Source: Bacillus sp. OK048 (lineage in GTDB: Bacteria > Bacillota > Bacilli > Bacillales > Cytobacillaceae). Taken from it: a DNA stretch of 64,000 nt. Both the position numbers and the translations under genes were made by a program. The stretch lies in the NCBI RefSeq assembly GCF_900103525.1, contig NZ_FNHN01000010.1:1-64000 (forward strand), written 5' to 3'. Under the pieces are notes generated by a model that was given only the letters and a program-made list of their open reading frames with translations, ran no database searches and was not told where the DNA came from. Positions 26,709 through 35,655 of the stretch are shown here, in pieces. Within the stretch, counting starts at the first letter, position 1; every line of letters begins with the position of its first letter.

Positions 26709-27620
26709 TCAATTTTCAATAAAAGTTAAGATTGCATCTTTCTGTTTATAAAAAACACTTCTTCCTAACTCACTTAGGACATCCATATACCTCACTTCGT
26801 CAAACGGAACTTCCTCGCCTAATTCTTCATTAATTCGAAGATAGTGGTCCCCCAGAAGAAGCTTACAATGATAGGATACCGATTCGGAAGACAAATGAAG
26901 TGCTAAATCGAGAAGTTTCGGAGTCACCTTCATGGATGGGATATTAAAAGGCAGCCATTGATTAATCCCCCAATACTTTTCCTTGTCATTTGTAAAATCA
27001 ATATTTTGTAAGCCTGTGCCAAGTGAAAAGATTTGAATATCATCCATTCCTTTTTGGAAATAATGAATGGCTTCGGTAAGGCCAACTAATGAAGGATTAT
27101 TTGCCCATAACCCGCCATCAATCGATAAATATTCATTTCCTATTTTGTTGGGCGGAAAATAGACAGGTGCCGAGCAAGAGGAAAGAACTGCATCCCAAAG
27201 TTTTATTGATAAATCACCATTTTCAGGGTGCCCAAAGTTAGAGCGGTGTATAAATGGTTTTCCATGTGTAATGTCTACAGCTGGAATAAGCAGTGGCGTG
27301 TGAATATCATACAATTCTAAATCACCGAATGATTTTTTTAAAAGGTGCCTAAGGGATCGATCACTATAGACGCTTTTAAAAAGCCCAACCTTTGCCTGTC
27401 TTTTGAAGATCTTCTCTCCATAAAGATGGTAACTTTCATGAACTTCCTTCATCTTTTTATTCAGGGAAACTGAGGCAGCGATGATTGCACCAGTACTGGT
27501 CCCTGCAACAACATCAAAGAATTCGCCTATCGGATGACCTACATCTTCTTCTAATGCTTGTAAAATGGCTATCGCAAAAATACCTCGAATCCCACCGCCA
27601 TCTATACATAGTAATTTCAT
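26709..27620 (-). CDS. Patatin-like phospholipase
   Basis: 303 residues, cytoplasmic. It has the patatin catalytic dyad: nucleophile S42 in AGTSTG, and the aspartate in SIDGGLWANNP. The anion hole is DGGGIRG near the N-terminus. It should hydrolyse acyl groups of phospholipids or other lipids. Similar proteins are effectors in CBASS defence (CapV), but no CD-NTase, NucC or other defence gene is next to it. It lies between nrnB and phhA. The role is unknown. Confidence 0.82.
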   Translation of the reverse strand: MKLLCIDGGGIRGIFAIAILQALEEDVGHPIGEFFDVVAGTSTGAIIAASVSLNKKMKEVHESYHLYGEKIFKRQAKVGLFKSVYSDRSLRHLLKKSFGDLELYDIHTPLLIPAVDITHGKPFIHRSNFGHPENGDLSIKLWDAVLSSCSAPVYFPPNKIGNEYLSIDGGLWANNPSLVGLTEAIHYFQKGMDDIQIFSLGTGLQNIDFTNDKEKYWGINQWLPFNIPSMKVTPKLLDLALHLSSESVSYHCKLLLGDHYLRINEELGEEVPFDEVRYMDVLSELGRSVFYKQKDAILTFIEN

Positions 27621-27721
27621 TACATTTCACCTTATTTTACCTTTTTCTTTAGTGTGCCCTTTATGAGATACACTTATCACGAGTAAGCTATTGTCATCTT
27701 CATTATTATCCATTATAAATA

Positions 27722-27761
27722 CCGCCCATCTATTCTCCTTTAAAGAGGAATAGATGGGCGG
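27722..27761 (-). terminator. Hairpin behind phhA
   Basis: A 14-bp perfect stem (CCGCCCATCTATTC with GAATAGATGGGCGG) 14 bases behind the phhA stop. The minus-strand tail TATTTATAAT is only partly T-rich, so termination may be incomplete. Confidence 0.65.
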
Positions 27762-27775
27762 CAAGTGGTTGTATA

Positions 27776-29506
27776 TTAGAAATTGGTTAATAGTAGACCC
27801 CTCTCGATTAACACAGGATACTCTTCGTGTAGTAGTTTTATATCTTCTAGTTGTTTTTTAAGTAATAACTGTTTAGCTGCTAAGAGGTTATTTTTAACTA
27901 ACAGCTCCATCACTTCAATCCGTAGTAACCAATCGTCCTTGTAATTATTTGTTAATTCTTGAATCACTTCTTCTAATAATGTTTCCATGTCCTTACCCAT
28001 GGTTTTACGAATTTCTCTAACTCTTCCATATAACACTTCTAACGGATTTAACTCCCTGTTAACAAGAGGTTTCGTCTCGATTTCTTCTACATCCGCATAA
28101 AATTGTTCAGAATCTGCAGCACCCGCAAAAACTGAAATGATACACTCTCCAATTGCCAAATCATAGGTACCCCAATCTGGGTGGAATAGAATTTGATCAG
28201 CTAATGAAACAGTACAGTCTTTAAAAGAAATGAGCAGAAGTTTGCCATCTTTACGAATAAATTGGATTGGGGTCCCGCTAACCTTAATTCCACACTCATA
28301 AACAAGAGTGGATCCCTTCCCTATCACAATTCCACCATTTTTAAGTTCCGCATCTGTTTGCTCTTCAAATGGCTTTACTGAATGTAACAGTCTTCCAATC
28401 GGTGCACCGAAACCATCTTTGTGTGTGTTTTTCCCATGTCCGGCCAATTCGATATTATTATATGCCAGGGCTGACGGACCATCTGTTTGGATGTAAATCG
28501 CTTCCCCATTTTCATTCTTTATGATCCTTTTTAAAGTTCCTGTAAGTTGTAGTCCAGAATTATATTGAATCGTCGCGGTATGATTAGATCGAAGAGCTTT
28601 GTCTAAGCTTTGAGTACCACCAATTTTAAAAGCCATAGTTTCTGCAAATTCATTTACAGCATTTATTAATTGATCAAAGCTGTCACACACAAAAAGCTGT
28701 GGCTGCGGTTTGGTAATATCAAATCCGGTTCCAATAACCGTTTGGAGGTCAAATGGTAGTTTCTTGACAGAAGCCGTTAGACTGTTTCTTCCTTCCGAAA
28801 CAGAAGATAATAGCCCAGCACCATAGATTTGAGGATCCTGAATGGTTCCAATGAGTCCGTATTCAACAGTCCACCAATATAGACGAGAAATTTGTTCTGC
28901 TTCTGATAATTGTGTAACTGCGACCTGCTTTTCTTCAAAATATGCTTTGGCTGCTTCAATTTCCGCTTTTGTCGCTTTTCCGCTTTCCAATAAATTCGAA
29001 TAGGTGCGAACAGCTTCAAATAACTCATGTTCCTCACTGGTAGCCAATGCTTTTGATCCTATTTGTCCAAAAAGCTTTACATACTCCGAGAATTTTTCTT
29101 CAGATAAAATCGGTGCATGACCAGCCGCTTCATGAATAATATCTGGGGCTGGTGTATATTGGATGTTTTCTAGTTTACGAATATCAGAGGCAATCGGCAG
29201 GATTCCATGTGCTTGAAAGTCGAAAAATATAACTCCTGGGATAAAGCCATCAATATTTGCCGCTCCCCATCCAAAAGGTGCTAAAGCCTTGTTCATATCA
29301 CTTACATTTGGTATTTTCTCAACTGAAATACCGGATGACTTTAACCCGCCAACATATGCTTGGTGAGCGGTATCTTTTAAATAATGATGGTTTTGTCTCA
29401 TGACATATCGCCAGACGGCATGATCAATGGGTGTGTACTTTTCATATTGTTGATCGACTACATACTTCTGTAAATGCCTTGGAATTTTTTTTGTTTCTTC
29501 TTCCAT
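27776..29506 (-). CDS. phhA: Aromatic amino acid hydroxylase (phenylalanine 4-monooxygenase)
   Basis: 576 residues. The catalytic domain has the iron ligands H125 and H130 (IIHEAAGHAPIL) and E215 (EYGLIG), as in pterin-dependent Phe/Tyr/Trp hydroxylases. Simple bacterial PhhA is about 260-300 residues; this one has about 270 extra residues at the C-terminus, with no domain I can name. The same long form occurs in other Bacillus. It converts phenylalanine to tyrosine with tetrahydrobiopterin, O2 and iron. It is 33 bases behind phhB and probably co-transcribed with it. Confidence 0.9.
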   Translation of the reverse strand: MEEETKKIPRHLQKYVVDQQYEKYTPIDHAVWRYVMRQNHHYLKDTAHQAYVGGLKSSGISVEKIPNVSDMNKALAPFGWGAANIDGFIPGVIFFDFQAHGILPIASDIRKLENIQYTPAPDIIHEAAGHAPILSEEKFSEYVKLFGQIGSKALATSEEHELFEAVRTYSNLLESGKATKAEIEAAKAYFEEKQVAVTQLSEAEQISRLYWWTVEYGLIGTIQDPQIYGAGLLSSVSEGRNSLTASVKKLPFDLQTVIGTGFDITKPQPQLFVCDSFDQLINAVNEFAETMAFKIGGTQSLDKALRSNHTATIQYNSGLQLTGTLKRIIKNENGEAIYIQTDGPSALAYNNIELAGHGKNTHKDGFGAPIGRLLHSVKPFEEQTDAELKNGGIVIGKGSTLVYECGIKVSGTPIQFIRKDGKLLLISFKDCTVSLADQILFHPDWGTYDLAIGECIISVFAGAADSEQFYADVEEIETKPLVNRELNPLEVLYGRVREIRKTMGKDMETLLEEVIQELTNNYKDDWLLRIEVMELLVKNNLLAAKQLLLKKQLEDIKLLHEEYPVLIERGLLLTNF

Positions 29507-29539
29507 TTATAGATCTCTCCCTTTACAAGAAAATTAACT

Positions 29540-29839
29540 TTATATTTGTAGATAATATTCATCATATTTTCTAGCTAAGTCAAAATCTAAAACTGTTAAG
29601 CCCCTTGCGTGCCACGATGAAATTCTTACAGTAACGACCTTATAATCTATTGAAATAAATGGGTGATGGTTAACCTGCTCTGAAAGATTTGCGACCTGTA
29701 GGACAAAATCGACCCCTTTTAGATAGTCACGAAAACGATACTTTCGTTCAATCCATTTTTCATCGGTTAATCTCCAATTGGGAACGGAGGATAACTTTTC
29801 TTGGACCTCAGAAGAAGTTAGTTTTTCCATTATCTTCAC
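29540..29839 (-). CDS. phhB: 4a-hydroxytetrahydrobiopterin dehydratase
   Basis: 99 residues, PCD/DCoH family. The catalytic stretch EQVNHHPFISIDYKVVTVRISSW contains the conserved HHP motif. It dehydrates the pterin carbinolamine made by phenylalanine hydroxylase and lets the cofactor be recycled. It is the first gene of a phhB-phhA operon. An AGGAGTG ribosome binding site precedes the ATG, and a cre-like site covers the promoter region. Confidence 0.92.
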   Translation of the reverse strand: MKIMEKLTSSEVQEKLSSVPNWRLTDEKWIERKYRFRDYLKGVDFVLQVANLSEQVNHHPFISIDYKVVTVRISSWHARGLTVLDFDLARKYDEYYLQI

Positions 29840-29851
29840 TCCTTTACATAA

Positions 29852-29865
29852 ATAAAGCGCTTACA
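29852..29865 (-). promoter_or_regulatory. cre-like site (CcpA) upstream of phhB
   Basis: On the minus strand TGTAAGCGCTTTAT matches the cre pattern TGWAANCGNTNWCA except for the last two bases. It lies 12 bases before the phhB start, so glucose repression of the phenylalanine hydroxylase operon is plausible. Confidence 0.45.
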
Positions 29866-29942
29866 TTTAAATACAGCAAATGAATGCGTATTAGTAAATG
29901 ATATTCTCATACTTATAAAAAAACACTGTCAAAGAGCGGATT

Positions 29943-29974
29943 AAAAAAATCCATCAATTAAGATGGATTTTTTT
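29943..29974. terminator. Bidirectional terminator at the phosphoesterase 3' end
   Basis: A 13-bp perfect stem (AAAAAAATCCATC with GATGGATTTTTTT), AATTAA loop. Confidence 0.85.
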
Positions 29975-29979
29975 ACCTG

Positions 29980-31137
29980 TTAAGGTTCAAACGTAACGTT
30001 GATTTGGACAATTTCTGATCTAGTTCCAATCCTAAGCGGCAAGCCCCAGACACCGTATCCAGAAGAGACAATGGATTGCAGCTCACCTTTTTTCAAGTAG
30101 CCCCAATCATTTTCAAAAATTTTATTGGTAATCAGGTTACCTGGAACTACCTGCCCTCGATGGGTGTGACCCGATAGGATTAGGTCTACCCCGTTTTTTT
30201 CGGCGATATCTAAATCATAAGGTTGATGTTCAAGAAGAAAGACTGGTTTTGATAAGTCCACCTGCTTCATTAAATCGGAAAGCTCTGCTCTTACAACGTC
30301 CCGGTATCCTTTATCTTTTCTACCCACCAAAGTAATCCCCTCGGGAAGATTTAATACTTCATCATCTAAAACCTTCATACCGCTGTTATTAAAAATCTTA
30401 ACAAGATCAACATTATCACGATCATGATTCCCAAGAGAAGCATAGACAGGTGCTTGGATTTGCTTCAATAACTCCGGAATTCCTTCCTCAAGAAACGGTG
30501 TTATATCATCGTCAATAATATCCCCAGGGAACAAGACAAGGTCAGGCTTCTGACCATTGATATACTCTACCAGTTTTTTTGCCTGGCCTTCACCAGATAA
30601 ATCGCCGAAATGCATATCCGAGGCCATGATAATTTTTAAGCTCTGCTTCCCTTCTACCTGCTTCGGAATATGAATTTGATAGGTTTTGGCTGTTGGACTG
30701 TATGCATTATACATTCCAAACATAAATGAACAAACAATCACAGCTAAAATTGTATATCCAGTCCCCTTGATAAACTTTTCTTTCTGTATATTTGTAAATC
30801 TTCGTACAAAAACAGCAATATTAGCTATTGGAAGGAGCAGGATTAGAAAATAAAATAACGATAGCCAGATAGCACCCAGCCAAGATAAAAATAAGCTCTC
30901 ATTCAGCCAGCGCGAAAAAACAAAAGAATAAGCAAAAATAACCAACACAATCCAGAAAATAATTTTTATACTCTTTCGATCGCCACTAATGTTTTTAAAC
31001 CAAACCCAAAGATTATAGCCAATATAAAAAATCAATAAATTATATACCAAGATAATTCCTATACCAACAGCCCACACGAAAAGTGATTCTCCTTTACTTT
31101 GGATGTCTAACTTAAAGGCTCTTTTCTTAAAAAACAA
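29980..31137 (-). CDS. Membrane-bound metallophosphoesterase
   Basis: 385 residues. Four or so membrane segments occupy residues 15-145. The calcineurin-like phosphoesterase domain follows (about 165-380), with ASDMHFGD, FPGDIIDDD, LGNHDRD, LEHQPYD and LSGHTHRGQ motifs that bind two metals. The catalytic part probably faces outward. The family includes YkuE-type and other poorly known enzymes; the substrate is unknown. The gene stands alone between convergent and divergent genes. Confidence 0.85.
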   Translation of the reverse strand: MFFKKRAFKLDIQSKGESLFVWAVGIGIILVYNLLIFYIGYNLWVWFKNISGDRKSIKIIFWIVLVIFAYSFVFSRWLNESLFLSWLGAIWLSLFYFLILLLPIANIAVFVRRFTNIQKEKFIKGTGYTILAVIVCSFMFGMYNAYSPTAKTYQIHIPKQVEGKQSLKIIMASDMHFGDLSGEGQAKKLVEYINGQKPDLVLFPGDIIDDDITPFLEEGIPELLKQIQAPVYASLGNHDRDNVDLVKIFNNSGMKVLDDEVLNLPEGITLVGRKDKGYRDVVRAELSDLMKQVDLSKPVFLLEHQPYDLDIAEKNGVDLILSGHTHRGQVVPGNLITNKIFENDWGYLKKGELQSIVSSGYGVWGLPLRIGTRSEIVQINVTFEP

Positions 31138-31291
31138 CCTATTTTAATTAGACAATATTTGAGCTTATTAAACAAGAAATTCAGACTAGAAAATTACCTA
31201 TTTTCGGCAAGGTGGATATTACCAGCACTTCTTCCTTCTATTTTTTGATAAAATATATAGATACAGAGAATAATAGGGAGGAATACAATCT

Positions 31292-32443
31292 ATGAAAAAA
31301 CACAGAGTCCTCCTAGCCCTGGTAATTTTATTTACCTTCATAGGAGGCATTTATACAGGAATCATTTATTCAACCAATAAAGCTGAACAAGCATCTACAC
31401 CGCTAAAAATAAAAGAATCACCTAAATCAGTTAAAAATCTTGAAAAAAAAGAAATTCCTCAAGAAAGTTTAGAGGAATCGAAAGTATTAGTGGGTTATGT
31501 TCAGGATTTCCGTGATCCGAATGTCGTGGATTACTCCAAGTTAACGCATGTTATCTTTTCGTTTGCTCATCCGACCGCAGAGGGTGGTATTCTGCTAAAT
31601 GGCGATTCTGCGATAAATAATTTGCGAACAATGGTTAATAAAGCGAAAGAACACAATACCAAAGTGATTTTAGCCGTTGGCGGCTGGTTTCATATCAATG
31701 GCGGGAAATCTTACGAACCATTTAAAACCGCCATTAGCAATCCTGAATCAAGAACGCGACTCGTAAATGAGCTTACTAGTATAGTCGACCGTGAAAACCT
31801 TGATGGTATTGATATCGATTTTGAGCACCCACGTTCAAAAGCAGACGCAGCTAACTTGGCTGCTTTTACCAACGAGTTAAGTAATCAGCTACAACCCAAG
31901 GGTAAAGAGCTTTCTATCGCTGTTTATGCAAAAATTCATGCGGTGACAGGCACCGAAATGGGCTTTGTCGTTTATGAACCCTCGATGTTTCAGCATGTCG
32001 ATCATGTAAACATTATGGCTTATGATGGTCAGTGGGATGGCGGCTATAATGCTGCCAATCTATCTCCTTATCCGTTTACGGAGAAAATTGTAAACTATTG
32101 GGCAACTCTTTTTGATGACAATAACCTGCCGAAAGAAAAGCTTGTTTTAGGTGTTCCATTTTATGCACAGCCTGAAGACCCTGCCACTAAGCAGATTTCC
32201 TATGCAGCTATCATAAATCAGGATCCAGCAAATGCTGCAAATGACACCGTGAGTATGAATGGAACCACATATCATTACAATGGTGTTAACACCATTCAGA
32301 AGAAAACCAATTTAGCACTTGATCACGGTTTTGGCGGAATGATGTTGTGGGAAGCCGGTCATGACAGCAAAGGTGATCATAGCCTAACCACTGTGATATA
32401 CAATGAACTTGTTAAATCAACCGATGTATTAGCGAAAAAATAA
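31292..32443 (+). CDS. Secreted or membrane-anchored GH18 chitinase-like protein
   Basis: 383 residues. The hydrophobic N-terminal segment (about 7-27) is a signal peptide or anchor, then a charged linker, then a GH18 barrel from about residue 65. The full catalytic motif DGIDIDFE is present at 171-178, with the acid E178. Further motifs are VGYVQDF, AVGGWF and VNIMAYDGQWDGG. It should cut chitin or peptidoglycan-like GlcNAc polymers outside the cell. A GGGAGGA ribosome binding site precedes the ATG. Confidence 0.88.
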   Translation: MKKHRVLLALVILFTFIGGIYTGIIYSTNKAEQASTPLKIKESPKSVKNLEKKEIPQESLEESKVLVGYVQDFRDPNVVDYSKLTHVIFSFAHPTAEGGILLNGDSAINNLRTMVNKAKEHNTKVILAVGGWFHINGGKSYEPFKTAISNPESRTRLVNELTSIVDRENLDGIDIDFEHPRSKADAANLAAFTNELSNQLQPKGKELSIAVYAKIHAVTGTEMGFVVYEPSMFQHVDHVNIMAYDGQWDGGYNAANLSPYPFTEKIVNYWATLFDDNNLPKEKLVLGVPFYAQPEDPATKQISYAAIINQDPANAANDTVSMNGTTYHYNGVNTIQKKTNLALDHGFGGMMLWEAGHDSKGDHSLTTVIYNELVKSTDVLAKK

Positions 32444-32445
32444 GA

Positions 32446-32486
32446 AAAGGCTGTCTACTCTAAATATGAGTGGACAGCCTTTCTTT
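32446..32486. terminator. Bidirectional terminator between GH18 and trhO
   Basis: A 15-bp stem with one T-G pair (32446-32460 with 32468-32482), 7-base loop, A-run left and T-rich right, between convergent genes. Confidence 0.9.
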
Positions 32487-33433
32487 TATGCTTGGAGATT
32501 CATTAATCTTTCGTTTACTTCTTCTTCTGTTAAACCGTGTTGTGCAACATAGCGATTTCGTGGGTGTGTTCTGCATTCATGTGAACAGCTTCGTAAATGA
32601 AGATGTTCATTTTCTTCAGAACATAGAATTTTTTTATTACACGCTGGATTTGCACAGTTTACATAACGCTCACATGGTTCACCAGTGAAATAATCCTTCC
32701 CGACCACCACATGCTCTTTTTGATTTACAGGCACGCTAATACGCTCATCAAAAACATAAAGCTGACCATCCCATAATTCTCCTTGAACTTCTGGGTCTTT
32801 TCCGTACGTAACAATGCCGCCTTCTAATTGTGAAACATCTTCAAAACCTTCATTTAATAGCCAACCAGAAAATTTTTCACAGCGAATGCCGCCCGTACAA
32901 TAAGTGAGAATCTTCTTACCTTCGAACTCTTGCTTATTTTCCCTAATCCAGTCTGGTAGATCACGGAAATTTAAGATATCGGGGCGAACAGCACCTCTAA
33001 AGTGACCTAAATCATATTCATAATCATTCCGGGCATCAATCACAACGGTATCTTCTCTTTGCATCGCTTCGAAAAACTCTTTCGGTTTTAAATGCTTGCC
33101 TGTTGTTACATGTGGATCAACATCGTCTTCTAGACGTAATGTAACCAGCTCGGGTCTTAAACGAACGCGCATTTTTTTGAAAGCATGCTCTTTTGCTTCA
33201 TCAATTTTAAAAATCGTACCTGCAAAAAGGGGATGCTCATCCATATATTTCATATAGGCATCCGTTTGTTCAGGCGTACCTGAAACAGTACCGTTAATTC
33301 CTTCTGCTGCCAGAATAATTCGACCCTTTAAGCCTAACTCATTACAAAATTGAAGATGCTCTTGTTGAACTTCTTCCGGGTTTTCTAGCGTGACATATTT
33401 ATAATATAATAATACTCTATAATTTTGACTCAT
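32486..33433 (-). CDS. trhO: tRNA uridine 5-oxyacetic acid pathway hydroxylase TrhO (rhodanese family)
   Basis: 315 residues. The N-terminal part has the acylphosphatase-like fold of the family, then a rhodanese domain with the loop [12 protein letters not shown] containing the active cysteine, and a cysteine-rich C-terminal part ([15 protein letters not shown]). TrhO (YbfQ in Bacillus) hydroxylates U34 of certain tRNAs, using O2, and works with the prephenate-dependent pathway. ATG at 33433 follows AAGGTGG; the upstream GTG at 33442 lies against that site. Confidence 0.92.
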   Translation of the reverse strand: MSQNYRVLLYYKYVTLENPEEVQQEHLQFCNELGLKGRIILAAEGINGTVSGTPEQTDAYMKYMDEHPLFAGTIFKIDEAKEHAFKKMRVRLRPELVTLRLEDDVDPHVTTGKHLKPKEFFEAMQREDTVVIDARNDYEYDLGHFRGAVRPDILNFRDLPDWIRENKQEFEGKKILTYCTGGIRCEKFSGWLLNEGFEDVSQLEGGIVTYGKDPEVQGELWDGQLYVFDERISVPVNQKEHVVVGKDYFTGEPCERYVNCANPACNKKILCSEENEHLHLRSCSHECRTHPRNRYVAQHGLTEEEVNERLMNLQA

Positions 33434-33536
33434 ATAAACCACCTTATTAACTTTTATACCTACTCTATATTAATAACTAAATTATTATATCAATAAACAT
33501 ACAAATATTTCAATGGATAAGAACTTATAGAAAAAT

Positions 33537-33559
33537 AACACTAACTTTGAGTTAGTGTT
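33537..33559 (-). terminator. Terminator of the hydrolase-DoxX-dioxygenase operon
   Basis: A 10-bp perfect stem (AACACTAACT with AGTTAGTGTT), 3-base loop; minus-strand tail TATTTTTC. Confidence 0.85.
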
Positions 33560-33570
33560 ACTTTTTACAA

Positions 33571-34350
33571 TCATCCAAATTGCCATACGCTATGGCTTAG
33601 GTTTCCATACCTGTAGCTTCGATGGATTAAGGCAGCTTTTCGGTTATCATCAGCAGCTCCCATTGCGTAAAATAGCGGAACAAAGTGTTCGTTTCCAAAC
33701 TTCGGTACTGCAAATTCAGCATTGGGGGCAAGTGTATCATACTTAAATAGTGAATCCGTATCCCATGTATGAAGATGATGTGCAATCCAATCATCAAACT
33801 CAAGTGCCCATTGATGAACGGAGCCATCGTCCCCCCAGCTTACAGCTCTTAGGTTATGGACGGTTCCCCCGCTTCCAATAATTAATACATCGTCAGCACG
33901 TAATGCAGCAAGAGACTTACCAATTTTATACTGTTCAGCTGGAGTCAGGTTAGGATTAACCGACATCGCGATGACCGGAACATCTGCATTCGGGTATAGT
34001 AAACGAAGTACTACCCATGCTCCGTGATCTAATCCGCGTTTCATGTCCACTTCAAACGGAATTCCATTCTTATTGAACAATTCCTGTATTTCTTTAGACA
34101 CTTCCAACTCACCTTGTGCTGGGTATTTAATGGTATAAAGCTCAGGATCAAAACCACCGAAGTCATAAATCGTATCATACTGATTAACTTCACTTACTTT
34201 TTGTGCGTTAGACTCCCAATGGGCAGAAAATAATACAATTGCTTTAGGACGTGGCAACGATTGACCCAGTTGTTGTAAAAATTGAGTATACTCATTTTTT
34301 TCAATGGCAAGCAACGGTGCACCGTGAGCGATAAAGAGTGATGGCATCAT
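33571..34350 (-). CDS. LigB-type extradiol dioxygenase (YgiD/DODA-like)
   Basis: 259 residues. The metal ligands of the class III extradiol ring-cleavage family appear in SLFIAHGAP (H9), LFSAHWES and GLDHGAWV. Related to 4,5-DOPA dioxygenases (YgiD). It should open catechol-type rings with Fe or Zn. An AGGCG-type site follows CTGG before the two ATGs. It is the third gene of an operon with DoxX and a hydrolase, a combination reminiscent of quinone and catechol detoxification operons. Confidence 0.85.
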   Translation of the reverse strand: MMPSLFIAHGAPLLAIEKNEYTQFLQQLGQSLPRPKAIVLFSAHWESNAQKVSEVNQYDTIYDFGGFDPELYTIKYPAQGELEVSKEIQELFNKNGIPFEVDMKRGLDHGAWVVLRLLYPNADVPVIAMSVNPNLTPAEQYKIGKSLAALRADDVLIIGSGGTVHNLRAVSWGDDGSVHQWALEFDDWIAHHLHTWDTDSLFKYDTLAPNAEFAVPKFGNEHFVPLFYAMGAADDNRKAALIHRSYRYGNLSHSVWQFG

Positions 34351-34368
34351 GGTAATACGCCTCCAGTA

Positions 34369-34791
34369 TTATAGTGATTGTGTTTGGTTATTTTGTCCTT
34401 TGAAAAAAACTTTATCTAGAGCAAACATTTTACTGTCGTTGATCGCAATAAATAATGCCATAACAAGTAATGCTAAATCCAATTCCCAACCAGCACCTTG
34501 ACCATTTCCTAAAAAGCCGCCTGCTAATTTCGCCGATACTGTTGCTCCAAGCATAAGTAAAACAAATAATGCTGATACAATTCTACTTCCTAATCCAACC
34601 ACTAATGCAATTCCGCCAACCATTTCTAACGAGGCAACTCCATATGCTAGAACCCCTGGTAATCCGATGGAATCAAACCAACCAACGATATTTTCAATTC
34701 CTCCCTGAAATTTCACTAACCCATGGACAAAAAATGTAACCCCTAATACTAAACGTAAAATTAATGTACTTACTTCTATTTTTTTCATCAT
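34369..34791 (-). CDS. DoxX-family membrane protein
   Basis: 140 residues, four membrane segments. The start LILRLVLGVTFFVHGLVKFQGG is typical of DoxX/MhqP/CatD proteins. These are linked in Bacillus with resistance to quinones and catechols and may pass electrons or thiols across the membrane. ATG at 34791 is preferred because GAGAGGAAG lies directly upstream; the ATG at 34806 precedes that site. Confidence 0.85.
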   Translation of the reverse strand: MMKKIEVSTLILRLVLGVTFFVHGLVKFQGGIENIVGWFDSIGLPGVLAYGVASLEMVGGIALVVGLGSRIVSALFVLLMLGATVSAKLAGGFLGNGQGAGWELDLALLVMALFIAINDSKMFALDKVFFKGQNNQTQSL

Positions 34792-34813
34792 TTTCTTCCT
34801 CTCCATTAATAAA

Positions 34814-35458
34814 TTATTTTTCTAAATCTTGTAATAACCAGTTTGTAAAATCTTGCAGGTTCTTTAATGAAACACTATGTCCTTCTTGATAGGTGTTAAA
34901 AGTTACTTTAGCACCTAATTGGCGAAAATATTCGTTATTGGCTAAACCCCACTCAAATGGCAGAACTTGATCCATTTCACCATGTGATATAAATACTGAT
35001 ACTTCATCAACAGGTTTAATATCGTACTCTTCTTTTACAAAGGCAGGAATGTAACCACTTAGAGCAACAATGCCTTTTATTTTATTTCCTAATGTTAACC
35101 CAAGCGTCATCGCTAAAATCGCACCTTGGCTAAAACCTAACAAGTACAACTGAGATTTATCTAGCGGATATTGTTCGCAAGCATAGTCGATAAAGCTTGT
35201 CAGCTTATTAACTCCTTCATCGAACACTTCTCGATGAGGTTTGCCGTACCCTTGTATCGTGAAAAAGGCAAAGCCTGGTGGCTGTGAGAGATGACCGCGA
35301 ATACTAAAAATAAAAAACTGTTCATCTATTCCTTCAACTAAGGACAGCATGTTTTGTTCATTACTGCCAATCCCATGCATAATAAACAACGCAGGATATT
35401 TTTTAGTAGGATCTAACTCTTTTGGACGGCGAAGTTCATAAACCATCGGAGCATTCAT
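34814..35458 (-). CDS. Carboxylesterase/phospholipase-type hydrolase (MhqD-like)
   Basis: 214 residues, alpha/beta hydrolase of the carboxylesterase / YpfH-MhqD group. Nucleophile in LGFSQGAILA, with SHGEMDQVLP and YQEGHSVS for the acid and base. First gene of the operon with DoxX and the dioxygenase, 22 bases before DoxX. The ATG at 35458 is chosen because GAAAGG lies about nine bases upstream; in-frame ATGs at 35467 and 35488 are too near to or before that site. Substrate unknown. Confidence 0.8.
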   Translation of the reverse strand: MNAPMVYELRRPKELDPTKKYPALFIMHGIGSNEQNMLSLVEGIDEQFFIFSIRGHLSQPPGFAFFTIQGYGKPHREVFDEGVNKLTSFIDYACEQYPLDKSQLYLLGFSQGAILAMTLGLTLGNKIKGIVALSGYIPAFVKEEYDIKPVDEVSVFISHGEMDQVLPFEWGLANNEYFRQLGAKVTFNTYQEGHSVSLKNLQDFTNWLLQDLEK

Positions 35459-35655
35459 ATTTACCATCCTTTCATTATAAATTTTCATAGAGAATAAATA
35501 TTCATATTGAAAAACCTTTATTGTAAAAAATAAAATGTTTTTTTATATGAACATTTGTTGCTTATAGGATAACAGCGTTCGTTATGGATTGTCAACAATA
35601 TTTTTGCTAATATATAAATATGTTCTATATTAGTAAACTAAAAAGGGTGATTAAA

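Noticed and set aside
26709-29839. CBASS or other defence island around the patatin gene
   Set aside because: Neighbours are nrnB and the phenylalanine hydroxylase operon; no nucleotidyltransferase or defence signatures.
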